A DNA stretch of 13,188 nucleotides from Deltaproteobacteria bacterium (GTDB lineage Bacteria; Myxococcota; UBA727; JABDBI01). The stretch is from contig JAESQZ010000106.1 in the NCBI GenBank assembly GCA_016764955.1, positions 1 through 13,188 of the forward strand, read 5' to 3'. The notes under the pieces are model-generated. The model worked only from the letters and a program-made list of their open reading frames with translations. It was not told where the DNA came from and did no database searches. Positions 6,311 through 12,409 of the stretch are shown in pieces. A program made the translations under genes and the position numbers. Each line of letters opens with the position of its first letter. Position 1 is the first letter of the stretch.

Positions 6311-7165
6311 ATGCCACGTCTACTGATGCTTCTATGCTTTTTGACTCTAATTAGCTGTTTTTCCAAGGAAAAAACGGTTCGCATAGATGGTTCAAGCACA
6401 GTATTCCCAATATCTGAAGCAGTTTTAGAAGAATTTCAGAAAAAACAGCCAATTAAGGTAGTTATTGGCGTCTCTGGCACTGGTGGGGGCATGAAGAAAT
6501 TCTGCACTGGAAAAATCCAAATCGCTATGGCTTCAAGGCTTATAAAAGAGTCCGAAATAGAGCTTTGCGCCAAAAATAACATTAAATATCAAGCACTTGA
6601 AGTGGCTTACGATGGCATTGTTATTGCGGTTAACCCGAAAAACACCTGGGTTTCCGAAATGACCGTTGCAGATCTAAAGAAACTTTGGGAGCCGAGCGCG
6701 CAAAATAAGATCTTATTCTGGGATCAGCTTAATAATGCTTGGCCTCATAAGCCCATCCATCTGTTTGCTCCTGGGGTTGATTCCGGCACCTATGATTACT
6801 TCACCAAAGTCATTGTAGGAAAAGAGCATGCTTCTAGAGGTGATGTCACTTCTAGTGAGGATGACAATGTTCTGGTTCAAGGAATTTCGACTGACCCATT
6901 TGCCATTGGATTTATGGGGTTTGGGTATTACTCTGAAAACCGGCATAAATTAAAAGCATTGTCCGTTAACGGAATGATGCCCACTTTTGAAAGCATCCTT
7001 AAAAAAACCTATGCACCTCTCTCAAGACCACTGTTTATCTACGTTCGTGAGAAAGAACTAAAACAGAAAAAGATAAAGGACCTGGTTAATTATTACCTAT
7101 ATGACAGCGACGAATTGATTCGTGAGGTTGGATATGTTCCGATCCAAAATAAGATATTGCTTTGA
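6311..7165 (+). CDS. pstS: Phosphate ABC transporter substrate-binding lipoprotein PstS
   Basis: The periplasmic phosphate receptor of the Pst high-affinity importer. The N-terminus is a lipoprotein signal with lipobox LISC ending at Cys16, so the protein is probably anchored to a membrane rather than freely soluble. Family motifs are IDGSSTVFPISEAV (25-38), GVSGTGGGMKKFCTG (53-67), and APGVDSGTYDYF (153-164) followed by SRGDVTSSEDDNVLVQGI (175-192). The C-terminus GYVPIQNKI is typical. At 284 residues it is of normal size. ATG 6311 is used; the preceding TTG 6308 is an alternative and no strong Shine-Dalgarno sequence is seen. It is the first gene of pstSCAB-phoU, and its 3' end overlaps the pstC start by 32 bases. 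Confidence 0.95.
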   Translation: MPRLLMLLCFLTLISCFSKEKTVRIDGSSTVFPISEAVLEEFQKKQPIKVVIGVSGTGGGMKKFCTGKIQIAMASRLIKESEIELCAKNNIKYQALEVAYDGIVIAVNPKNTWVSEMTVADLKKLWEPSAQNKILFWDQLNNAWPHKPIHLFAPGVDSGTYDYFTKVIVGKEHASRGDVTSSEDDNVLVQGISTDPFAIGFMGFGYYSENRHKLKALSVNGMMPTFESILKKTYAPLSRPLFIYVREKELKQKKIKDLVNYYLYDSDELIREVGYVPIQNKILL

Positions 7166-8015
7166 GCGAGGCTTGATTGCCTTCTGGAAGGCTTCAGCAG
7201 GCTTAGGGATTCTTGTCACTGTTTCCATACTTTTCATTCTACTTTCACAGAGTATCCAGTTCTTTAAGCAAGTTTCTTTTAGAGAATTCCTTTTTGACAC
7301 TCAATGGACACCTCTATTTGCAGACAAGCATTTCGGGATATTGCCTCTATTAACAGGGACACTACTCACATCTTCGATAGCCATGTTAACTGCGCTGCCA
7401 TTGGGACTTTTAGCGGCGATCTACTTGAGTGAATTTGCCTCAAGGAGAAGTCGAATAATTGTAAAGCCACTCTTAGAAATTTTATCAGGAATTCCAACAA
7501 TCGTATATGGCTACTTTGCCTTGGTATTTTTAACTCCTGTATTGCAAAAAATCGTTCCGGAGCTTGCAGGATTCAACGCACTTAGTCCTGGGATCATGAT
7601 GGGGATCATGATTATTCCACTTATTTGCTCCTTAAGTGAAGATGCTCTGTTTGCAGTGCCAAGAGGCTTAAGAGAAGCTTCATATGCGCTTGGTGCTACT
7701 CGAATAAACACAATTATAAGAGTCGTCATCCCAGCTGCCCTTTCTGGCATCAAGGCTTCAGTCATATTAGCAGTTTCAAGGGCAATCGGTGAAACCATGA
7801 TCGTAACCCTTGCAGCAGGGCAGCAGCCAAATTTCACTTTAGATCCTAGAGTTCCAATTGAAACCATGACTACTTATATCGTCCAAGTCAGCATGGGAGA
7901 TACCCCTAGAGGAACTTTGGAATATCAAAGTATCTTCATTGTAGGAGCCACCCTTTTTGTTCTAACGCTTGCTATGAATTTCTGGCTAAATACCACTAAA
8001 CGGGGCATGAAATGA
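7134..8015 (+). CDS. pstC: Phosphate ABC transporter permease PstC
   Basis: One of the two membrane permeases of the Pst importer, 293 residues, with about six hydrophobic segments. The family features are LLEILSGIPTIVYGYFAL in the middle and the EAA-type coupling loop REASYALGATRINTIIRVVIPAALSGI that contacts the PstB ATPase, followed by AVSRAIGETM. ATG 7134 is preferred because GAGG (7124-7127) lies six bases upstream; GTG 7122 in the same frame is an alternative. The start lies within the end of pstS, and the stop overlaps the pstA start as ATGA, indicating tight translational coupling. Confidence 0.95.
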   Translation: MFRSKIRYCFERGLIAFWKASAGLGILVTVSILFILLSQSIQFFKQVSFREFLFDTQWTPLFADKHFGILPLLTGTLLTSSIAMLTALPLGLLAAIYLSEFASRRSRIIVKPLLEILSGIPTIVYGYFALVFLTPVLQKIVPELAGFNALSPGIMMGIMIIPLICSLSEDALFAVPRGLREASYALGATRINTIIRVVIPAALSGIKASVILAVSRAIGETMIVTLAAGQQPNFTLDPRVPIETMTTYIVQVSMGDTPRGTLEYQSIFIVGATLFVLTLAMNFWLNTTKRGMK

Positions 8016-8836
8016 TTGATCGCGCTTGCCGCCTAATCTGCTTATCTGCTATTTGGATTCCGCTCGGTGTTTTATTTATCTTGCTTTTCCAAGTTGTGCT
8101 TCAAGGTTCGGAGAGAATTGGTCTTGATTTTATTACGAGCTTCCCTTCTAGAAAGCCTGAACTAGCGGGCATTTATCCAGCGCTTGTTGGAAGTTGTATG
8201 CTCATTAGTTTAAGTGCACTTGTTGCAGTTCCTATTGGCGTAGGAGCTGCTATTTACCTAGAAGAATATGCCTCAAAAACTGCTTGGACACGATTCGTCG
8301 AAATCAATTTAAGCAATTTAGCCGGTGTGCCTTCCGTGATTTATGGACTCTTGGGCCTTGAAATATTTGTTCGGATTTTTGGTTTAGGCTATAGCCTTTT
8401 AGCCGGCGCCTTAACTCTGGCTCTTTTAATGCTTCCAATTATTCTAACAGCTAGCCGAGAAGCCATCAAAACAGTCCCTAAGCATTACCAGGAAGCATCT
8501 CTCGCTTTAGGTAGTTCTAAGTTTGTGACTATTTTACAAATTGTTATTCCATTAGCTTTGCCCGGCATTTTAACAGGATCCATCTTGGCGACCTCTAGAG
8601 CCATTGGTGAGACGGCGCCACTAATTGTCATTGGGGCTGCAACCTATATTGCTTTTATCCCAGATGGTTTGGATTCAGAATTTACGGCTCTTCCGATCCA
8701 GATTTTCAACTGGATTTCAAGACCTCAAAAAGCCTTCTCGAATGATGCAGCAGCAGGAATTATTGTCCTGTTAATCATACTATTCTCTCTAAGCGCTATC
8801 GCTATCTTTTTAAGAAACCGGTATGAACATCGATGA
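8012..8836 (+). CDS. pstA: Phosphate ABC transporter permease PstA
   Basis: The second membrane permease of the Pst importer, 274 residues, with about six hydrophobic segments. Diagnostic segments are NLAGVPSVIYGLLGLEIFVR, the EAA-type loop HYQEASLALGSSKFVTILQIVIPLALPGI that docks on the ATPase, and ATSRAIGETAPLIVIGA. The terminal ALPIQIFNWISRPQKAF matches the PstA pattern and distinguishes it from PstC. The start codon overlaps the pstC stop as ATGA, and its stop overlaps the pstB start in the same way. Confidence 0.95.
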   Translation: MIDRACRLICLSAIWIPLGVLFILLFQVVLQGSERIGLDFITSFPSRKPELAGIYPALVGSCMLISLSALVAVPIGVGAAIYLEEYASKTAWTRFVEINLSNLAGVPSVIYGLLGLEIFVRIFGLGYSLLAGALTLALLMLPIILTASREAIKTVPKHYQEASLALGSSKFVTILQIVIPLALPGILTGSILATSRAIGETAPLIVIGAATYIAFIPDGLDSEFTALPIQIFNWISRPQKAFSNDAAAGIIVLLIILFSLSAIAIFLRNRYEHR

Positions 8837-9588
8837 AACAGTTTGAAATACAGAACCTATCTGCCTGGTATCATCAAAACCAAGTCTTAAGCGGCGTCTC
8901 TCTGGATATCACCTTAAAAACCGCTACAGCAATTATCGGCCCTTCAGGCTGTGGTAAATCAACATTCATACGTTGTCTAAACCGAATGCATGAACTTTCT
9001 GAAGGCGCACGGCTTGAAGGTAAAATAATTCTAGATGGCGAAGATCTTCATGGGCAACAAATCGACCCTGTTATGCTTAGACGTCGGGTTGGTATGGTTT
9101 TCCAGAAACCAAACCCCTTCCCCCACTGGTCCATCTTAGACAATGCAGTCAGTGGCCTGAAACTTACCCATCGCTTAAAGCATTCAGATAAGTTTAGCAT
9201 CGCTGAGTCTGCCCTTCGAAAAGCTGCACTTTGGAATGAAGTTAAGGATCGCTTAAATCAGCCTGGAGTTAGCCTCTCAGGTGGACAGCAACAGCGCTTG
9301 TGTATTGCTCGAGCTTTGGCAGTTGAGCCCGAAGTTATTTTAATGGATGAACCCTGCTCTGCATTGGATCCAATTGCAACTGCACGCATTGAAGACTTGA
9401 TTCACGATCTTAAGAAAAATTATACTATAATTATTGTGACCCATAGCATGCAACAAGCGGCCCGAGTATCTGATCAAACTGCCTTTCTGTTACATGGCAT
9501 ATTAGTTGAAATGTCAGATACTAACCAACTATTTACTTCACCTAAAGATTCACGAACCGAAGACTACATTACAGGCAAATTTGGATGA
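8833..9588 (+). CDS. pstB: Phosphate ABC transporter ATP-binding protein PstB
   Basis: The cytosolic ATPase that drives phosphate import through PstC-PstA. All nucleotide-binding elements are intact in the 251 residues: Walker A GPSGCGKST (36-44), Q-loop VFQKPNPFP (89-97), signature LSGGQQQRL (148-156), Walker B VILMDEP (168-174) and switch His204 in VTHS. RCLNRMHEL (47-55) and the FQKPNPFP form of the Q-loop are characteristic of PstB among ABC proteins. Start and stop overlap neighbouring genes as ATGA. There is no sign of degeneration. Confidence 0.97.
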   Translation: MKQFEIQNLSAWYHQNQVLSGVSLDITLKTATAIIGPSGCGKSTFIRCLNRMHELSEGARLEGKIILDGEDLHGQQIDPVMLRRRVGMVFQKPNPFPHWSILDNAVSGLKLTHRLKHSDKFSIAESALRKAALWNEVKDRLNQPGVSLSGGQQQRLCIARALAVEPEVILMDEPCSALDPIATARIEDLIHDLKKNYTIIIVTHSMQQAARVSDQTAFLLHGILVEMSDTNQLFTSPKDSRTEDYITGKFG

Positions 9589-10262
9589 GAAAAAAACACA
9601 CCAGTCGTGAATATGAAAGTGAGTTAAAAGACCTTAAGTCTCAATTGGCAACCATGGCTTATGACGTCAAAGCCATGATTCATGATTCCATGAATGCCTT
9701 ACAGAAAAAAGATATTAAACTTGCGGAAGAAGTCATTGAAAGAGACTTTTATATTAATCAAATCGAACTTGAAATAGATGAATTTTGTTTGATAATCCTA
9801 GCAAGAAGGCAACCGCTTGCAAAAGATTTACGATTCATCACAATTGCACTTAAAATGGTGACTGATCTCGAACGAATGGGAGATATGACGGTTAGCATTG
9901 CAAGGAGAGTCATCAAGCTTCAGAAAATGCCACCAGTTAAAATCCCGGACAAGATTCTTTTGATGGCAAAAAGTGTTCAGGAAATGCTTCAGTTGGCAAT
10001 CGAATCTCTGCTTGAATCAGACGCAACTAAGGCCGATCAAGTTTTGGAGCAAGACGACAGTGTCGATGAGCTCTATCACCAAAATTTTCGGTATCTTATC
10101 AAACTTATGGCTCAAAACGAAAACCTGATCGAGCCTTTGGTACATTTGCAATCTGTTGCCAAATGGCTGGAGCGCCTTGGAGACCACTGCACCAATTTGG
10201 CAGAATTCGTGGTATTTAAAGTAAGTGGCGAGAACGTGCGTCACGTAAGCAGAGCTAAATAA
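9585..10262 (+). CDS. phoU: Phosphate signalling protein PhoU
   Basis: A helical regulator that links Pst transporter state to the PhoR/PhoB system in bacteria that have it, and restrains phosphate uptake. The 225 residues contain the two PhoU repeats, each with the metal-binding ExxxD signature: LERMGDMTVSIA (95-106, Glu96/Asp100) and LERLGDHCTNLAE (195-207, Glu196/Asp200). It starts in an ATGA overlap with pstB and ends the operon. No phoB or phoR is in the window, and I see no intrinsic terminator directly after the stop at 10262. Confidence 0.96.
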   Translation: MRKKHTSREYESELKDLKSQLATMAYDVKAMIHDSMNALQKKDIKLAEEVIERDFYINQIELEIDEFCLIILARRQPLAKDLRFITIALKMVTDLERMGDMTVSIARRVIKLQKMPPVKIPDKILLMAKSVQEMLQLAIESLLESDATKADQVLEQDDSVDELYHQNFRYLIKLMAQNENLIEPLVHLQSVAKWLERLGDHCTNLAEFVVFKVSGENVRHVSRAK

Positions 10263-10321
10263 TTGTCATAAGTCCGCCGATCGACCGATGTCTCACGCGT
10301 ATTGAAGTGAAATAGATCCAG

Positions 10322-10340
10322 CTTAGACGTCACGTCTAAG
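10322..10340. promoter_or_regulatory. 19-bp palindrome running into the ribosome binding site
   Basis: CTTAGACGTCACGTCTAAG is a perfect inverted repeat except for its central base, with 9-bp arms. Its last three bases are the first bases of the strong Shine-Dalgarno AAGGAGG (10338-10344), nine bases before the ATG of the Cys/His-rich gene. It could be an operator for a dimeric repressor. In RNA it could form an 8-bp hairpin with a UCA loop that ties up part of the ribosome binding site. The symmetry is seen; the role is inferred. No clear promoter is visible between 10263 and 10321. Confidence 0.6.
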
Positions 10341-10353
10341 GAGGACTAAAAAA

Positions 10354-10659
10354 ATGAAAAAAGTGTTTTCTGTTTTATCTTTAATGATGCTCTTTGGTGT
10401 TGCGATGCCCCAAAGTTCGTATGCGAGTCACGAACCCAATGGCATGTCCATGCTACGACATGGGTTTTGGAATTATTGCCGTTCAAACTGGGATTGTGGC
10501 CATGGCCGGCATTGCCGACGTTATAATAGATGGTACGGAGTTTGCGTGAGAGGACATCATGGCGGCGGTGGTCATCATGGTGGCGGACATCATGGTGGGC
10601 ATCACGGAGGTCATCATGGTGGAGGACACCATGGCGGACATCATGGTGGACACCGCTAA
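10354..10659 (+). CDS. Small exported Cys-motif protein with His/Gly-rich tail
   Basis: A 101-residue protein I do not recognise by name. It has a Sec-type signal peptide with probable cleavage after SSYA (24), so it should act outside the cytoplasm. A compact domain follows with four cysteines (42, 48, 54, 64) spaced C-x5-C-x5-C-x9-C, suggesting two disulfides in the style of small Cys-rich modules. The last 34 residues are almost only His-His and Gly-Gly units, with 15 histidines, which points to binding of divalent metals. The start is well set by AAGGAGG nine bases upstream. It lies 91 bp after phoU on the same strand, with a palindrome at its ribosome binding site. The repetitive tail raises the possibility of length variation. 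Metal binding is inference. Confidence 0.8.
   Translation: MKKVFSVLSLMMLFGVAMPQSSYASHEPNGMSMLRHGFWNYCRSNWDCGHGRHCRRYNRWYGVCVRGHHGGGGHHGGGHHGGHHGGHHGGGHHGGHHGGHR
10552..10656 (+). repeat. Degenerate CATCATGGTGGN tandem repeat inside the His/Gly tail
   Basis: Codons for His-His and two to four Gly alternate seven times. They use mixed synonymous codons (CAT/CAC and all four GGN), so the protein pattern is more regular than the DNA. That argues for selection on the peptide rather than recent slippage alone. This is coding repeat, not a CRISPR array. Confidence 0.85.
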
Positions 10660-10706
10660 AAAATAGCATCCTCGTCATTGCTCCTTCTAATGACCAAGGC
10701 GTTTCT

Positions 10707-10783
10707 TTGTCATACCAGCGAAGGCTGGTATCCAGAATATATCGCCAGATTGAGCTGGATGCCAGCCTCCGCTGGCATGACAA
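10707..10783. repeat. Dispersed palindromic repeat, copy 3 (REP-like)
   Basis: A 77-bp copy nearly identical in its arms to 56-131. Hairpins are ATACCAGC/GCTGGTAT at 10712-10731 (loop GAAG) and ATGCCAGC/GCTGGCAT at 10759-10778 (loop CTCC). The central spacer is the most divergent part. It lies 47 bp after the Cys/His-rich gene. No T-run follows on either strand, so it is not a typical intrinsic terminator. Confidence 0.9.
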
Positions 10784-10829
10784 ATGAACCCACTCCAACA
10801 CTTTCTCAGCTCGCTTCGATAATTTGATT

Positions 10830-10959
10830 TTTGACATACATCTCCCCAAGTCAATTCGCATTGACGGCTAGAGACCGAGAGACTATGTACTTTCTCGGTC
10901 ATACGTTGACTGCCGGATTCCCTCTAAATCTTGTCTGAGGAAGAGGGGCCGGCTTTTTT
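10830..10959 (+). ncRNA. Candidate small RNA with three hairpins and an intrinsic terminator
   Basis: Within the gene-free stretch 10784-11112, three hairpins follow one another. GTCAAT/ATTGAC with loop TCGC lies at 10850-10865. GACCGAGA/TCTCGGTC lies at 10873-10900. A GC-rich terminator lies at 10912-10953, followed by six T. A GATAAT at 10818-10823 could be a -10 element with CCAACA 17 bp upstream as a poor -35, placing the 5' end near 10830. I do not recognise it as 4.5S, 6S, tmRNA or RNase P RNA. The hairpins are seen; that they form one transcript is inference. They could equally be the 3' end of the upstream message. Confidence 0.4.
10912..10959 (+). terminator. Strong intrinsic terminator
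   Basis: GCCGG (10912-10916) pairs with CCGGC (10949-10953) and CCCTCT (10920-10925) pairs with AGAGGG (10942-10947), with a small internal bulge and a 16-base loop. TTTTTT at 10954-10959 follows directly. It works only on the plus strand. It would end transcripts coming from the Cys/His-rich gene or from a local small RNA. Confidence 0.8.
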
Positions 10960-10960
10960 G

Positions 10961-11066
10961 CACGTAGAATTACGTGTGAGCTTTAGGCTAAAATAGGTTC
11001 TTAGTAAAAGTCCAGGAGTATTGCGTAAGAATTCGTTTATTCGCGAAATAGGTTCCAATAGGTTCC
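10961..11066. repeat. Short inverted repeat and AATAGGTTCC direct repeats in a gene-free stretch
   Basis: CACGTA-GAAT-TACGTG (10961-10976) is a perfect 6-bp inverted repeat just after the terminator. AATAGGTTCC occurs twice in exact tandem (11047-11056 and 11057-11066), with a third near copy, AATAGGTTCT, at 10992-11001, 55 bp before. TTCGCGAA (11040-11047) adjoins the tandem pair. I see no coding sequence or tRNA here. They may be protein-binding sites or chance; the role is unknown. Confidence 0.45.
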
Positions 11067-11112
11067 AGATTCTGTCTTGAAGTCAAGCCTCAGTTCTAAC
11101 GAAGGGAGTGCT

Positions 11113-11454
11113 TTAGGACGCAACAATAATTTGAACTTTGATTTCTGGAATTAGTCGTTGGCTATAATCAATCAGGCGATCCAAGGTAAAGCGGTTGATT
11201 TTCCCTCTGACAATTTCGCTCACACGGGCTTTATCTATCCCCATTATGGTTGCCAAATCATCTTGACGAAGCCCGGATTCCCTTTGGTGCCTGGCAATCA
11301 ATTGGCAAACTTCATATTTGGCACGTTCCAGCTCTGTAGCATCTTCTGATAATGCCACGCTAAGCTCTGGATAATTTGGATCTGAAAATTTATCCCGAAT
11401 TTCTGACAATGTTTCTTTATCGGGAAAGAATTTTTTACCTAAAGCAGACATCAT
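11113..11454 (-). CDS. XRE-family HTH antitoxin-like regulator (HigA type)
   Basis: A 113-residue DNA-binding protein with an XRE helix-turn-helix at about 60-86 (GLRQDDLATIMGIDKARVSEIVRG). It ends in NRFTLDRLIDYSQRLIPEIKVQI, a layout typical of HigA-type antitoxins that sit downstream of RelE/Gp49-type toxins and repress their own operon. ATG 11454 has GGAGG a few bases upstream and directly abuts the TAA of a toxin-like remnant; Met at 11451 is an alternative. Because the toxin is apparently truncated, it may now be an orphan antitoxin transcribed from the hicAB promoter. The region between its stop and 10959 shows no terminator on this strand. Confidence 0.85.
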   Translation of the reverse strand: MMSALGKKFFPDKETLSEIRDKFSDPNYPELSVALSEDATELERAKYEVCQLIARHQRESGLRQDDLATIMGIDKARVSEIVRGKINRFTLDRLIDYSQRLIPEIKVQIIVAS

Positions 11455-11563
11455 TTACCTCCTAAAACAATTAATTACACCTATAAAATCATCATCTTCC
11501 AACATGCACCAAACAAGCCGATACTGCTTCTTTCGATAAGGAATTCGATACGCTGTTCTCTGT
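11455..11563 (-). pseudogene. Probable C-terminal remnant of a RelE/Gp49-type toxin
   Basis: In the frame ending with TAA at 11457-11455, the minus strand stays open back past 11563 and reads RTAYRIPYRKKQYRLVW followed by CMLEDDDFIGVINCFRR. The RIPY…QYRLVW…IGVINCFRR pattern resembles the C-terminal strands of RelE/HigB or Gp49-like toxins, which normally precede this kind of antitoxin. The stop codon abuts the antitoxin ATG, as expected in a real toxin-antitoxin pair. Upstream, the position of the toxin N-terminus is occupied by the end of hicB. ATG 11583 could start a 42-residue peptide in this frame, overlapping hicB. Truncation is clear if the family call is right; the call itself is moderate. 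Confidence 0.5.
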
Positions 11564-11995
11564 TTACCCCTCAATAAGCGCATCCAGAGAAAGCTCTGGG
11601 AAAACAGACTTTACAAGGGTCAATGTATTCAGTGTTGGATTATATTTCGATGACTCAAGTCGTTGGTACTGATAAACGCTTTTAAATCCCATTTTAGAGG
11701 CCGTAGTCTCCTGAGACCAGCGATGCGCATTTCTACAGCGCCTGACCCAATATGAAAAAGCAATTTTTGGATCAAGTGCAACTTCCGCAATACTTCTTGA
11801 AGGCTCAATCTTAGTATCTGGAAGTGGAACAAAATCAGTCGATTTAACAGGTTCGCTCACGGCCAAATTGAGAGCCTCAACCATATTTATTTCCAGCTCT
11901 TTTTTACTGTCACCCTGTGTATAGCAGCCAGGTATTTCAATCCCCTGAGCCCGATAACCCTTACCTTCTCGATGAATTTTAAAATGATATATCAT
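11564..11995 (-). CDS. hicB: HicB-type antitoxin with C-terminal HTH
   Basis: A 143-residue antitoxin of the HicAB system. The N-terminal HicB fold is recognised from IEIPGCYTQGDSKKELEINMVEALNLAV (19-46), which would bind and neutralise HicA. The C-terminal part (about 76-140) contains a helix-turn-helix (SQETTASKMGFKSVYQYQRLESSKYNPTL) for autorepression. ATG 11995 abuts the hicA TAG stop, and AAGGAG inside the hicA end gives six-base spacing. The C-terminal FPELSLDALIEG looks complete, so the fusion point with the downstream toxin remnant lies just beyond its stop. Confidence 0.9.
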   Translation of the reverse strand: MIYHFKIHREGKGYRAQGIEIPGCYTQGDSKKELEINMVEALNLAVSEPVKSTDFVPLPDTKIEPSRSIAEVALDPKIAFSYWVRRCRNAHRWSQETTASKMGFKSVYQYQRLESSKYNPTLNTLTLVKSVFPELSLDALIEG

Positions 11996-12190
11996 CTAAA
12001 TCTCCTTTATCCCTTCTAGCGCCTTCAACAATGCTTGCTCTAACCCTTTTCCAAGCTCCTTGTGATTCGGAATAATCATGGTCGGCTTACCTACCTTCTT
12101 CAACTTAAAATGGCTCCCTTTCCCGCCCTTGACCAGGCTGTACCCCTTCTTTTCGAAAAGCGACTTCATTTTCTTCCCACTTAGCGGCAT
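11996..12190 (-). CDS. hicA: HicA-type mRNA interferase toxin
   Basis: A 64-residue toxin with the double-stranded-RNA-binding-like HicA fold. Members of the family cleave mRNA and tmRNA and are held inactive by HicB. The key His27 lies in GKGSHFKL (24-31), followed by MIIPNHKELGKGLEQALLKAL (38-58), which is characteristic. I set the start at ATG 12190 because MPLSGKKMKSLFEKKGY is the natural HicA beginning. The open frame extends to ATG 12247, but those 19 extra residues do not look like HicA and cover the likely operator. GTGGAA lies just upstream of the chosen start. The gene appears intact and leads the four-part minus-strand operon. Confidence 0.88.
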   Translation of the reverse strand: MPLSGKKMKSLFEKKGYSLVKGGKGSHFKLKKVGKPTMIIPNHKELGKGLEQALLKALEGIKEI

Positions 12191-12206
12191 CTCAATTTCC
12201 ACAGTA

Positions 12207-12220
12207 CCACATATAAGTGG
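12207..12220. promoter_or_regulatory. Candidate hicAB operator
   Basis: CCACATATAAGTGG is an inverted repeat with 12 of 14 symmetric positions, 17 bp before the hicA start. On the minus strand a TTGACA (12231-12226) and a CATAAT (12239-12234) lie just upstream, but no clean -35/-10 pair at normal spacing can be built from them. A HicB-binding role is inferred from position only. Confidence 0.4.
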
Positions 12221-12337
12221 CCCCCTGTCAAATATTATGGATATCAAAAATTATTACTGAAAGGTTCTGGTTGAAATATCAAAGAAATCTTCAATGGAGG
12301 TTGTCACCTGCTAAAATCCGATGGTAGACGCCTATTT

Positions 12338-12389
12338 GGATGGATTTGGATGAAAATTCGGATGGACATGTGGATGCCAAAGGTATAAT
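12338..12389 (+). promoter_or_regulatory. Candidate fic promoter with GGATG direct repeats
   Basis: GGATG occurs four times on one face-like spacing (12338, 12348, 12360, 12372). TGGACA (12363-12368) matches five of six bases of a -35 element, and TATAAT (12384-12389) is a perfect -10; the spacer is a short 15 bp. The repeats overlap the -35, as expected of operator sites. A start site near 12396 would leave a brief leader with AAAAGGG before the fic ATG. Confidence 0.5.
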
Positions 12390-12409
12390 TAGAAATAAAA
12401 GGGTCCCGC

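Noticed and set aside
10552..10656. Possible CRISPR-like or satellite array
   Set aside because: The units are coding His-His-Gly-Gly codons with no constant repeat/spacer structure.
10707..10783. Palindromic repeat copy 3 as an intrinsic terminator
   Set aside because: The hairpins are stable but no T-run follows on either strand.
10346..10861. Long minus-strand reading frame opposite the Cys/His-rich gene
   Set aside because: It is the antisense of the His/Gly repeat and palindromic repeat copy 3. The plus-strand frame has a signal peptide and strong ribosome binding site.
11041..11075. GGTTCC-rich stretch as a tRNA T-arm or attachment site
   Set aside because: No acceptor stem, anticodon arm or CCA end can be built around it, and no integrase gene is in the window.
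12191..12247. Longer hicA start at ATG 12247
   Set aside because: The 19 extra residues do not resemble HicA N-termini and would place the candidate operator inside the coding region.
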